A DNA stretch of 64,000 bases, from assembly GCA_019429255.1 (NCBI GenBank), contig JAHYIY010000002.1, forward strand, positions 87,141-151,140, written 5' to 3'. The notes under the pieces are model-generated. The model saw only the letters and a program-made list of their open reading frames with translations, was not told the origin of the DNA and did not search any database. This DNA comes from Desulfuromonadales bacterium. Lineage in GTDB: Bacteria > Desulfobacterota > Desulfuromonadia > Desulfuromonadales > Geopsychrobacteraceae. Shown here piece after piece: positions 52,267 through 61,172 of the stretch. A program made the position numbers and the translations under genes. The first letter of the stretch is position 1. Each line of letters begins with the position of its first letter.

Positions 52267-53334
52267 ATGGTCATGACGCCAGAAGTTCTGACACTCTCGA
52301 ACACACCGGTTCTATTTACCGTTGCGATGCTGCTTAAAATCGCGGTGGCCTTTGTGGTCATGATTTTAATTGTTGCTTATGCGACCTATGCCGAGCGTAA
52401 AATCATCGGACGTATGCAGACTCGGCTTGGGCCGACAATGACCGGTCCAAAAGGTTTATTGCAGCCGATTGCCGACGGGTTGAAACTCTTTTTTAAAGAG
52501 GATATGACCCCTTCCCAGGCTCATCCGTTTGCTTTTGCCCTGGCGCCGATGATGCTGTTGGCCCCGTCTTTCGTCGCAATTGCCGTTATTCCTTTCGGCG
52601 GCGATCTCCACTTTACCTACGATGGTATCCAGTATGTTGTGCCGATGCAGATCACCGATCTGAACTTTGGTGTGCTGTTTATCCTTGCGATGGCCGGCTT
52701 GGGGGTCTACGGAATCGTTCTGGCAGGTCTGGCATCCAATAGTAAGTATGCCTTGCTGGGCGGCATTCGTTCGACCGCGCAGATGATTTCCTACGAACTG
52801 GCGGCCGGACTTTCCATTGTCGCCGTCTTCATGCTGTCGGAAACCTTGAGCCTGCGCGGCATCGTGCTGGCGCAGCAGGGACCTCTCTGGGGTATAGAAG
52901 CCCTGAAGTATATTCCCAACTGGTATATTTTTAGCCAGCCACTGGCTTTCGGTCTGTTTCTTGTTGCCTCGATGGCAGAGATCAACCGCACCCCATTTGA
53001 CCTTCCCGAAGCAGAGACTGAGCTGGTTTCCGGGTTCTGTACTGAATATTCGTCGATGAAGTATGCCCTGTTTTTCATGGCCGAGTATGCCAACATGATT
53101 ACTATTTCAGCCATCACCGCAACCCTGTTCCTCGGTGGCTGGAGCGGACCCTTCTATGGCTGGATGAACTTCCTGATCAAGGTCTTTGCTTTCATGTTCT
53201 TCTTTATCTGGATCCGGGCGACCTTCCCGCGTCTGCGTTATGATCAACTGATGCATATGGGCTGGAAAGTTATGCTCCCCCTGGCGCTTGCAAATATCGT
53301 GATTACCGGTATTGCAGTACTGCTCTGGCAATAA
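52267..53334 (+). CDS. nuoH: NADH dehydrogenase subunit H
   Basis: 355 residues, eight membrane helices. TYAERKIIGRMQTRLGPTMTGPKGLLQPIADGLKL and AEINRTPFDLPEAETELVSGF are diagnostic. NuoH links the quinone site to the proton-pumping arm. ATG 52273 is an alternative start two codons later. Confidence 0.96.
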   Translation: MVMTPEVLTLSNTPVLFTVAMLLKIAVAFVVMILIVAYATYAERKIIGRMQTRLGPTMTGPKGLLQPIADGLKLFFKEDMTPSQAHPFAFALAPMMLLAPSFVAIAVIPFGGDLHFTYDGIQYVVPMQITDLNFGVLFILAMAGLGVYGIVLAGLASNSKYALLGGIRSTAQMISYELAAGLSIVAVFMLSETLSLRGIVLAQQGPLWGIEALKYIPNWYIFSQPLAFGLFLVASMAEINRTPFDLPEAETELVSGFCTEYSSMKYALFFMAEYANMITISAITATLFLGGWSGPFYGWMNFLIKVFAFMFFFIWIRATFPRLRYDQLMHMGWKVMLPLALANIVITGIAVLLWQ

Positions 53335-53358
53335 CCACAAGTTGCGTAGAGGATAGAT

Positions 53359-53757
53359 ATGTTTAAAGAGTTTGCCAAAGGCCTGAGTATCACGCTGAAG
53401 CATCTGCTGCCCGGGCATTCCACGACGGTGGAATATCCCAAGCAGAGACTGGAGATCTCCCCGCGCTTTCGTGGCCTGCATCGCCTGGTGCCTGCTCAGG
53501 ACCGTGAAAAATGTGTCGCCTGTTATCTGTGTCCGACCGTCTGCCCGGCTAAATGCATTACGGTGGAATCGGAAGAGAACGAAAAGGGCGAAAAATATCC
53601 AAGAGTCTACGAAATCGATCTGCTGCGGTGCATTTTCTGTGGCTACTGCGTAGAGGCTTGTCCGGTTGAAGCTATCGAAATGACGAGCGCTTATGAACTG
53701 GCCAACTTCAAGCGTGGTGATTTTATGTATGACAAAGCACGTCTTCTCAAGTCGTAA
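53359..53757 (+). CDS. nuoI: NADH dehydrogenase subunit I
   Basis: 132 residues with two [4Fe-4S] motifs CVACYLCPTVCPAKCI and CIFCGYCVEACPVEAI (clusters N6a and N6b). It carries electrons from NuoG to NuoB and follows nuoH directly. Confidence 0.96.
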   Translation: MFKEFAKGLSITLKHLLPGHSTTVEYPKQRLEISPRFRGLHRLVPAQDREKCVACYLCPTVCPAKCITVESEENEKGEKYPRVYEIDLLRCIFCGYCVEACPVEAIEMTSAYELANFKRGDFMYDKARLLKS

Positions 53758-53775
53758 CAAGGAGCTGCGTACCCA

Positions 53776-54279
53776 ATGGAAATTCTATTCTTTTATCTTG
53801 TTGCAGGGGTCGCGATTGTATCGGCATTTTTTGTTGTCAAATGCCGTAATCCGATTAACAGCGCTCTGAATCTGGTGACGACCTTTATTTGTCTGGCAGT
53901 TTTCTACGTTATGCTCGAGTCACCCTTTATGGCAGCTATTCAGATTATCGTTTACGCCGGTGCCATTATGGTGTTGATCATCTTCGTGATCATGCTGCTC
54001 AACTTCGGGCAAACGATCAAAGGGCGCTATACCCATGGTATCGCAGCGGGCGGGCTGGTCTCTGTGCTGCTGATGTTGGTAGCCACCCAGTTAGTGCGTA
54101 GCGGTGATGCGACGGGAACCGGCGGTGCGGTGACCAGTGCCATGCTGGCTGAGGTTGGTCACACCGAACTGATCGGACGGGCGCTGTTCCTGGATTTTGT
54201 CCTGCCCTTTGAAATTGCCGGGGTATTGTTGCTGATCGCCATTGTCGGCGCGTTGATAATTGCCAAACAAAAAGTCTAA
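53776..54279 (+). CDS. nuoJ: NADH dehydrogenase subunit J
   Basis: 167 residues with five hydrophobic helices. The PINSALNLVTTFICLAVFYVMLESPFMAAIQIIVYAGAIMVLIIFVIMLL core is typical of NuoJ, the ND6 homologue with the pi-bulge helix. Confidence 0.95.
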   Translation: MEILFFYLVAGVAIVSAFFVVKCRNPINSALNLVTTFICLAVFYVMLESPFMAAIQIIVYAGAIMVLIIFVIMLLNFGQTIKGRYTHGIAAGGLVSVLLMLVATQLVRSGDATGTGGAVTSAMLAEVGHTELIGRALFLDFVLPFEIAGVLLLIAIVGALIIAKQKV

Positions 54280-54304
54280 CAGAGAACGACCTGGGAGATA
54301 AATC

Positions 54305-54607
54305 ATGATTACTGTCACTCACTACCTAATGTTGAGCGCTATTTTGTTCGCAATAGGTACCCTTGGAGTCCTCACGCGTAAAAACGCCATCGTCGTTTTT
54401 ATGTGTATTGAGGTCATGCTCAACGCGGTAAACCTGACCTTTATCGCCCTGTCACGACATGTCGGCAACTTGGATGGTCAGATCTTTGTGTTTTTTGTCA
54501 TGACGGTTGCTGCTGCTGAAGCGGCTGTAGGTCTGGCGTTGCTTATTGCTTTCCACCGCAATAAAGAGACTCTCGACGTCGACGATTTTAATATGCTCAA
54601 GTGGTGA
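54305..54607 (+). CDS. nuoK: NADH dehydrogenase subunit K
   Basis: 100 residues, three helices. It has the conserved membrane glutamates in [15 protein letters not shown] and [13 protein letters not shown]. NuoK is the ND4L homologue in the proton path. Confidence 0.96.
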   Translation: MITVTHYLMLSAILFAIGTLGVLTRKNAIVVFMCIEVMLNAVNLTFIALSRHVGNLDGQIFVFFVMTVAAAEAAVGLALLIAFHRNKETLDVDDFNMLKW

Positions 54608-54650
54608 TCCCTACCACATTTACGGGTGTTTCAGCTAATAGGAGAGTTTG

Positions 54651-56615
54651 ATGTACGGTAATCTGTGGCTCATCCCATTCTTCCCGCTTCTTGGGGCGAT
54701 AATTAATGGCCTGTTCGGCAAGAAGATCAAGAATGAAGCGGTCATTGGCGGTATCGGTACCCTGATGATCTTCCTTTCATTCCTGGTAGCGGTGCAGAAC
54801 TTTTTCAGACTGATCGGTGATACCGTAAAAGTCCATGAAATCGTTCTCGCTTCCTGGATGACGGTTGGTAATCTTCAGGTCAACTGGGAATTATTGCTTG
54901 ATCCTCTTTCCGCCGTGATGATTCTGGTGGTTACCGGGGTTGGTACCCTGATCCATCTGTACTCCATCGGTTATATGCATGGAGAGACCGGCTACTACAG
55001 ATTTTTCAGTTACCTGAATCTTTTTGCCTTCTCCATGTTGATGCTGGTCCTGGGTGGTAATGCCCTGGTCATGTTTATCGGCTGGGAGGGTGTCGGTCTG
55101 TGCTCCTATCTGCTGATCGGCTACTACTACGAGAAGAAAAGTGCCAGCGATGCCGCCAAAAAGGCTTTCGTTGTTAACCGTATTGGTGACTTCGGATTTC
55201 TCTGTGGACTGTTCATACTGTTCTGGGCCCTCGCCGGTCATGGTGTCTGGACCATCAACTTTGTAGAAATTGCTGCCAATGCTCATCTGCTTGAAGCCGG
55301 CGGGGCGCTGATCACTATTATCACCCTGGCATTCTTTCTCGGTGCTACCGGTAAATCCGCCCAGATCCCCCTCTTTACCTGGCTGCCGGATGCGATGGAA
55401 GGTCCGACTCCGGTTTCTGCTCTGATCCATGCAGCCACCATGGTTACCGCCGGTATCTATATGATCGGCCGGATGAATATCCTGTTCGCCATGGCGCCAT
55501 CAACCATGATGACGATTGCTATTATCGGTGCGGCTACCGCATTCCTGGCCGCGTCTATCGGCTTTGCCCAGAACGATATCAAACGCGTCCTCGCTTATTC
55601 AACCGTTTCCCAGTTAGGTTATATGTTCCTGGCTATGGGTGTCGGCGCATTCTCCGCCGGTATCTTCCATCTGATGACCCACGCTTTCTTCAAAGCCTGT
55701 CTGTTCCTTGGTTCAGGTTCGGTTATTCATGCCATGCATCATGCTTACCACCACGCCCATCTTCATGATGATCCACAGGATATGCGTAATATGGGTGGTC
55801 TGCGCTCGAAAATGCCGATTACTTTCTGGACCTTCCTGCTTTCCACCATTGCTATAGCCGGTGTGCCCTTTTTCTCCGGTTTCTTCTCCAAGGATGAGAT
55901 TCTCTGGTGGTCCTTCGGTTCGACTGCCGGTCACCCGATCTTCTGGATTATCGCCGTCTGTGTCGCCGGTATGACTGCCTTCTACATGTTCCGTCTGGTG
56001 TTCATGACCTTCTTCGGTGCTCAGCGCACTGACCCCCGCGCTAAGGATCATATCCCGGAGTCTCCCTGGACTATTACCGTACCGTTGATCGTTCTTGCCT
56101 TCCTGGCAGTGGTTGGTGGTTATGTCGGGGTTCCGAAAATCCTCGGTGGTGGTAATCATTTTGGTAACTTCCTGGCACCGGTTTTTGGTCCTGCCCAGGA
56201 ACTGTACAACCTGAATGCCCACGGTTCCCATGCCCTCGAATATACCCTGATCGCGCTGTCGGTCTGTATTGCCCTGTTCGGTATTTACATGGCCTGGTTG
56301 ATGTACATGAAGAATCCAGCGCTTCCTGCCCAGTTTACTGCGAAGTTTGCCGGCGTCTATCGCTTTGTTTTCAATAAGTGGTACATCGACGAACTGTACG
56401 ATTTTGTCTTTGTTAACCCCTGCAAGCGCTTTGGTACCTTCCTGTGGAAAATCTTTGATGTTCGTCTGGTCGACGGTATCGTCAATGGTTGTGCCTGGGT
56501 GGTTAAAGGAGTCGGGGCCGGTTTGCGTTACACCCAGACGGGTTACATGTATAACTACGCAGTGGCCATGGTGGTCGGCGTAGTCGTGATCGTCGGCTTT
56601 TATGTCTTTGGTTAA
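54651..56615 (+). CDS. nuoL: NADH dehydrogenase subunit L
   Basis: 654 residues from ATG 54651 (SD TAGGAGA); the track adds a TTG codon before it. It is an ND5-type antiporter-like subunit with the FIGWEGVGLCSYLLIGYYY and GATGKSAQIPLFTWLPDAMEGPTPVSALIHAATMVTAG motifs and the long C-terminal lateral helix. Confidence 0.96.
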   Translation: MYGNLWLIPFFPLLGAIINGLFGKKIKNEAVIGGIGTLMIFLSFLVAVQNFFRLIGDTVKVHEIVLASWMTVGNLQVNWELLLDPLSAVMILVVTGVGTLIHLYSIGYMHGETGYYRFFSYLNLFAFSMLMLVLGGNALVMFIGWEGVGLCSYLLIGYYYEKKSASDAAKKAFVVNRIGDFGFLCGLFILFWALAGHGVWTINFVEIAANAHLLEAGGALITIITLAFFLGATGKSAQIPLFTWLPDAMEGPTPVSALIHAATMVTAGIYMIGRMNILFAMAPSTMMTIAIIGAATAFLAASIGFAQNDIKRVLAYSTVSQLGYMFLAMGVGAFSAGIFHLMTHAFFKACLFLGSGSVIHAMHHAYHHAHLHDDPQDMRNMGGLRSKMPITFWTFLLSTIAIAGVPFFSGFFSKDEILWWSFGSTAGHPIFWIIAVCVAGMTAFYMFRLVFMTFFGAQRTDPRAKDHIPESPWTITVPLIVLAFLAVVGGYVGVPKILGGGNHFGNFLAPVFGPAQELYNLNAHGSHALEYTLIALSVCIALFGIYMAWLMYMKNPALPAQFTAKFAGVYRFVFNKWYIDELYDFVFVNPCKRFGTFLWKIFDVRLVDGIVNGCAWVVKGVGAGLRYTQTGYMYNYAVAMVVGVVVIVGFYVFG

Positions 56616-56664
56616 TTGTTAATTCTGCCCGCGAATACGATAAAGCTACAAGGAGCGTTTCCAC

Positions 56665-58224
56665 ATGGCTGACAACCTTCTCAGTATTATGACTTTCTTC
56701 CCGTTGGTGGGTATGATTGCCCTCCTGTTTTTACCCCGGGACAATGATGCAATGCTCAAGAGCTTTGCTTTGGCGGTATCTTTGATTACATTCTTAATCA
56801 GCCTTCCTCTGGCTTTTGACAATGTGTTCAAGACATCGGGCGGGATGCACTATCGTGAATTCTATGAGTGGATCCATGTTGGTGAATTTTTCCAGATGAA
56901 CTACAACGTTGGGGTTGACGGTATCAGCCTGTGGCTGGTGATGTTGACGACCTTCATTATGCCGATTGCGATTCTTTCCACCTGGAATGCCGTCAAGAAA
57001 AACACCAAGGGTTTTATGGCGATGCTGCTGTTGCTGCAGACCGGCATGCTGGGCGCTTTTATTTCCCTTGATCTTTTTCTTTTCTACATCTTCTGGGAAC
57101 TGATGTTGATTCCGATGTATTTCCTCATCGGCATCTGGGGTGGGGCGAACCGTATTTACGCAGCCGTCAAGTTCTTCATCTATACCGCTGTCGGCTCGCT
57201 GTTGATGTTGGTTGGTATCATCTTTGTCTACTACTACGCAATACAGTCTGGTGCCCCGGTCAGCGGCTTTGGCGTGCAGGAATTCTATCAGCTGAGTATC
57301 CCTTATAGCGCCCAATTCTGGTTGTTCCTGGCCTTTGGTTTCAGTTTTGCGATCAAAGTGCCCATGTTCCCCCTGCATACCTGGTTGCCGGATGCCCACA
57401 CTGAGGCGCCAACCGCCGGTTCAGTTATTCTGGCTGCGGTCCTGCTGAAAATGGGTACTTATGGTTATGTACGTTTCGCTATGCCCTTGTTTCCTGAGGC
57501 CCTGCAGACCTTCATTCCCTTTTTGGCCTTTCTCTCAGTTGTCGGCATCATCTATGGTTCTTTAGTCGCCATGATGCAGGACGACGTTAAAAAACTGGTT
57601 GCTTATTCGTCTGTAGCTCACCTTGGTTTTGTTATGCTCGGTCTGTTTGCCCTGAATATGCAGGGGATGGCCGGGGGCATGCTGCAGATGATCAACCATG
57701 GCATTTCAACCGGTGCATTGTTCCTTATCGTCGGCTTTCTCTATGAACGTCGACATACCCGCCAGATTTCAGAGTTTGGTGGCCTGGCCGGCAAGATGCC
57801 GATTTTTGCGACCATCTTTCTGATCATTACCTTCTCGTCCATCGGTCTACCCGGTACCAATGGTTTTGTTGGCGAATTCCTGGCACTGATGGGAGCCTTT
57901 GAAAGTAATCTGCGCTGGTACGCTGTTTTTGCTACAACCGGCGTTATTCTTGCCGCTGTCTACATGCTCTGGGTCTATCAGCGCATCATGTTCGGTAAGG
58001 TGACCAATCCGGCCAACGAGAATATCAAGGATCTTTCGGCGCGTGAAATTGTCATTATGGCACCTTTGTTACTGTTTGTTTTCTGGATCGGTATTTATCC
58101 CAATACTTTCTTTGACAAGATGAATCCCGCGCTTGAACAATTGCTCCAGCAGATAAACAACCAGCAGGTTGCCATCGTCGAAGTTGTGCAGCCTGTGGTT
58201 GCGAATGTACTAGATACTAAATAA
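56665..58224 (+). CDS. nuoM: NADH dehydrogenase subunit M
   Basis: 519 residues, ND4-type. FYIFWELMLIPMYFLIGIWGG and KVPMFPLHTWLPDAHTEAPTAGSVILAAVLLKMGTYG are hallmark motifs, and GTNGFVGEFL is near residue 405. It forms one of the three proton channels. Confidence 0.96.
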   Translation: MADNLLSIMTFFPLVGMIALLFLPRDNDAMLKSFALAVSLITFLISLPLAFDNVFKTSGGMHYREFYEWIHVGEFFQMNYNVGVDGISLWLVMLTTFIMPIAILSTWNAVKKNTKGFMAMLLLLQTGMLGAFISLDLFLFYIFWELMLIPMYFLIGIWGGANRIYAAVKFFIYTAVGSLLMLVGIIFVYYYAIQSGAPVSGFGVQEFYQLSIPYSAQFWLFLAFGFSFAIKVPMFPLHTWLPDAHTEAPTAGSVILAAVLLKMGTYGYVRFAMPLFPEALQTFIPFLAFLSVVGIIYGSLVAMMQDDVKKLVAYSSVAHLGFVMLGLFALNMQGMAGGMLQMINHGISTGALFLIVGFLYERRHTRQISEFGGLAGKMPIFATIFLIITFSSIGLPGTNGFVGEFLALMGAFESNLRWYAVFATTGVILAAVYMLWVYQRIMFGKVTNPANENIKDLSAREIVIMAPLLLFVFWIGIYPNTFFDKMNPALEQLLQQINNQQVAIVEVVQPVVANVLDTK

Positions 58225-58263
58225 TTGTTGATTGAATAAACACTGGTTCCGAGGAGCTGTTCG

Positions 58264-59724
58264 ATGGAAAATCTGGTTCAAGAAGCCATCCAGAATGTGA
58301 ACTTGCATGCCGTCATGCCGTCCCTGATACTCTCAGTGGCAGGGATGGTGCTACTTCTGGTTGCGGTCTTTTCTCCACGGGGTAAAACTGCGCATATTGC
58401 CTGGCTGAGCATCGCCGCGTTAATTGTCGCCGGCATCGTTACCATCATGGGGTGGAATGATACCCAGTATGGATTTGCCGGATCGGTGCAGCTAGACAAC
58501 TTTGCCGCCTTTTTCAGCATGATCTGTATTATCGCTGCCGGGCTAGCCATTCTGATGTCGGATGAATATCTCAAACGTGAGAATTTCCCTGTCGGCGAAT
58601 ATTATCCGTTGATTCTCATCACAACTGCAGGTGCCATGTGGATGGTTTCAGGCACCGACCTGATCACCATCTTCCTTGGGCTTGAGGTGCTCTCGGTTTC
58701 ACTTTACATTCTGGCCGGCTTCTTCCGTGATCAGGTCCGGTGTAACGAGGCTGGTTTGAAGTACTTTTTCCTCGGAGCCTTCTCTACCGGTTTTCTGCTT
58801 TATGGTATGGCTCTTCTCTATGGCGTCAGCGGCACTACCAAAATCTACGATATCGGCGCTTATATCCAAGCCAATCCGGACGCAACAACCAATATCATGT
58901 TTATCGCGGGTGGTCTGTTGATGCTGACCGGCTTTTTCTTCAAGATTGCCGCTGCGCCATTCCACATGTGGACCCCAGATGTCTACCAGGGCGCGCCCAC
59001 CCCGATCACTGCTTTTATGAGTGCGGGTCCAAAGGCTGCTGCTTTTGCCGCGCTGATTCGTGTGACGTTCATTTGTCTCGAAGGGATGCAGGACCATTTG
59101 ACCACCGTGTTCTGGGTCCTGGCTGTATTGACCATGACCGTCGGTAACCTGATTGCCCTTAATCAGAAGGACCTCAAGCGCATGCTCGCTTACTCCTCCA
59201 TCGCCCACGCCGGATACGCAATGGTCGGCCTGGTCGCCTGGAACGAGATCGGATCCGCCGGTATCCTCTTCTATATGCTGGTTTACACCTTTATGAATAT
59301 GGGCGCCTTTGCGATCCTGGTACTGATCGGTCGCAGTGGTGAAGAAAACCTGACGCTGGATGGTGTTACCGGGCTGGGTTATAAAAAGCCGATGTTGGGT
59401 ATTGCCTTCAGCATCTTCCTCTTTGCGCTGATGGGCCTCCCGCCAACTGCGGGCTTTACCGGCAAGTTTTATATCTTTGCCGGTGCGATCAACTCCGGTT
59501 ATATCTGGCTGGCGGTGCTGGGTGTGCTCAATTCAGCTGTATCCCTTTATTACTACCTGCGTATCATGATCTTTATGTACTTTAAAGAGCCGCAGGAAGA
59601 CTACGCCTGGGTCAAGATTTACCCGGCCACGGCGGTATCAATCGTGATTTCTGTCATCGGTGTCCTGTACCTCGGGATCATACCTGGGTCGATTATGCAG
59701 CTCGCGCGCATGGCAGGCTTCTGA
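58264..59724 (+). CDS. nuoN: NADH dehydrogenase subunit N
   Basis: 486 residues, ND2-type. FLGLEVLSVSLYILAGFFRD, KIAAAPFHMWTPDVYQGAPTPITAFMSAGPKAAAFA and LPPTAGFTGKFYIF are typical. It is the last gene of the operon and is followed by a terminator. Confidence 0.96.
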   Translation: MENLVQEAIQNVNLHAVMPSLILSVAGMVLLLVAVFSPRGKTAHIAWLSIAALIVAGIVTIMGWNDTQYGFAGSVQLDNFAAFFSMICIIAAGLAILMSDEYLKRENFPVGEYYPLILITTAGAMWMVSGTDLITIFLGLEVLSVSLYILAGFFRDQVRCNEAGLKYFFLGAFSTGFLLYGMALLYGVSGTTKIYDIGAYIQANPDATTNIMFIAGGLLMLTGFFFKIAAAPFHMWTPDVYQGAPTPITAFMSAGPKAAAFAALIRVTFICLEGMQDHLTTVFWVLAVLTMTVGNLIALNQKDLKRMLAYSSIAHAGYAMVGLVAWNEIGSAGILFYMLVYTFMNMGAFAILVLIGRSGEENLTLDGVTGLGYKKPMLGIAFSIFLFALMGLPPTAGFTGKFYIFAGAINSGYIWLAVLGVLNSAVSLYYYLRIMIFMYFKEPQEDYAWVKIYPATAVSIVISVIGVLYLGIIPGSIMQLARMAGF

Positions 59725-59749
59725 TTCCTTTCAATAAATAGTACAATTG

Positions 59750-59781
59750 AGCCCTTCAGTTCGCTGAGGGGCTTTTTTTTT
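59750..59781 (+). terminator. Rho-independent terminator of the nuo operon
   Basis: AGCCCTTCAG (59750-59759) pairs with CTGAGGGGCT (59764-59773), with a stable TTCG loop, then a run of T residues to 59781. Confidence 0.93.
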
Positions 59782-59819
59782 GGTAGACTAAGGGCCCCTT
59801 TCTACAATGGATGTTTTAA

Positions 59820-61172
59820 ATGACGTTAAGAGCATTTCTGCGCCGGCTGCTGATTGACAATCAAGTTAAAAGAGTTACGACGGAGGTAAACCCGGATCTT
59901 GAGCTTGCGGCGGTCTGCCGCCGTGAATTCCTGTCTGCCTCAGGCGGGGATGCGCTGATATTTGAGCAAGTCAAGGGGACTTCGGTTCAGGTTGCAGCTA
60001 ATCTGTTCGGTTCTAAAGCCCGATTGTTCAGCATGCTGGAGCTCAATGAAGGGGACTTGACACGTAAGATCAGAACCTTGATTGCAGCGGGGGAGCATGA
60101 TGCGTTAACCAACCTGACCAATGCTTGTAATATCCCTTCAATGGATTATTGTGAACCGCATTATCAACACGAAGAATTGACCTTGAACGATATTCCGGCT
60201 TTGCGTGCCTGGCCGGGAGAGAAAAACCGCTATTTGACTCTGGCCCTGACCCACAGCGTCTCGCCGGTCACCGGGGTCGACAACCTGGGGCTCTATCGCG
60301 CAGCGCTGGTGGCTGAAGGAAAAATCGCCCTGAATTTTGCTCCTAGCTCAGGTATCGCTGAACATCTAAAGGCTGCGGAACTTCGGAGGGAGTCGCTGCC
60401 CGTGGCCCTGATTCTTGGGGCGGATCCGGCCCTGTTCTGGGCTGCAGCCGCCCCCTTGCCAACCGGCTGTAGTGAATATGGCTTCGCTGCGGCGTTAACC
60501 GGCCGATCATTGACCTTTTCGCCCTGTTCAACCCAACCGTTGAAGGCTCCGGCAGATGCAGAAATCGTCATAGAGGGCGCAATAAAACCAGGTGCAAGGA
60601 TCAAAGAAGGTCCTTTCGGCAACCATACCGGTCAGTACGTTGAGCGCGAAGATTGTCCGCTGATGGAGGTTACGGCGATTCGCCACCGATATCAGCCCAT
60701 CATCCCGGTTACCGTCGTTGGTCCTCCACCGAGCGAGAATGTTCAGTTGGCGAAACTCAATGAACTGCTGCTGCGCGAAATGTTATTGTTTGACTTTCCG
60801 CTGGTTGCTGATCTGGTTATGCCGGAAATGACGGCATTTCATGGCGTGGCGGTTATTGCCGTCAAACCCTGTTCAGCTGCGGAGGTTACGGATCTGATTC
60901 GCCGGTTGCGTACGGTGTCCAGCCTCAGTCGATCCCGGCTGCTGGTACTGGTGGATGATGATATTAATATTCATGATTTTAATCTGAGCTGGTGGCGGAC
61001 CCTTAACATGCTGGGCCCGGAGCGTGTCATCACTACCGGTAAGGGGTTGATCATCAACGCAACAGGGATTGACCGCGATCAACTGGTGAAAGAAGATCGC
61101 ACGACGACTGCTTTGGTCGAAAATCGCCACTATCAGATCTCGAGGGAAGCGCCGGAGAATTTACAACCATGA
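59820..61172 (+). CDS. UbiD-family decarboxylase, second copy
   Basis: 450 residues, shorter than the copy at 32128. UbiD landmarks are FEQVKGTSVQVAANLFGS, GLYRAALV, the KEGPFGNHTGQYVE active-site loop and VVGPPPSENVQLAKLNELLL. It would decarboxylate an aromatic or quinone-precursor acid with prenylated FMN. It starts about 40 bases after the nuo terminator and overlaps recQ by 4 bases. Confidence 0.87.
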   Translation: MTLRAFLRRLLIDNQVKRVTTEVNPDLELAAVCRREFLSASGGDALIFEQVKGTSVQVAANLFGSKARLFSMLELNEGDLTRKIRTLIAAGEHDALTNLTNACNIPSMDYCEPHYQHEELTLNDIPALRAWPGEKNRYLTLALTHSVSPVTGVDNLGLYRAALVAEGKIALNFAPSSGIAEHLKAAELRRESLPVALILGADPALFWAAAAPLPTGCSEYGFAAALTGRSLTFSPCSTQPLKAPADAEIVIEGAIKPGARIKEGPFGNHTGQYVEREDCPLMEVTAIRHRYQPIIPVTVVGPPPSENVQLAKLNELLLREMLLFDFPLVADLVMPEMTAFHGVAVIAVKPCSAAEVTDLIRRLRTVSSLSRSRLLVLVDDDINIHDFNLSWWRTLNMLGPERVITTGKGLIINATGIDRDQLVKEDRTTTALVENRHYQISREAPENLQP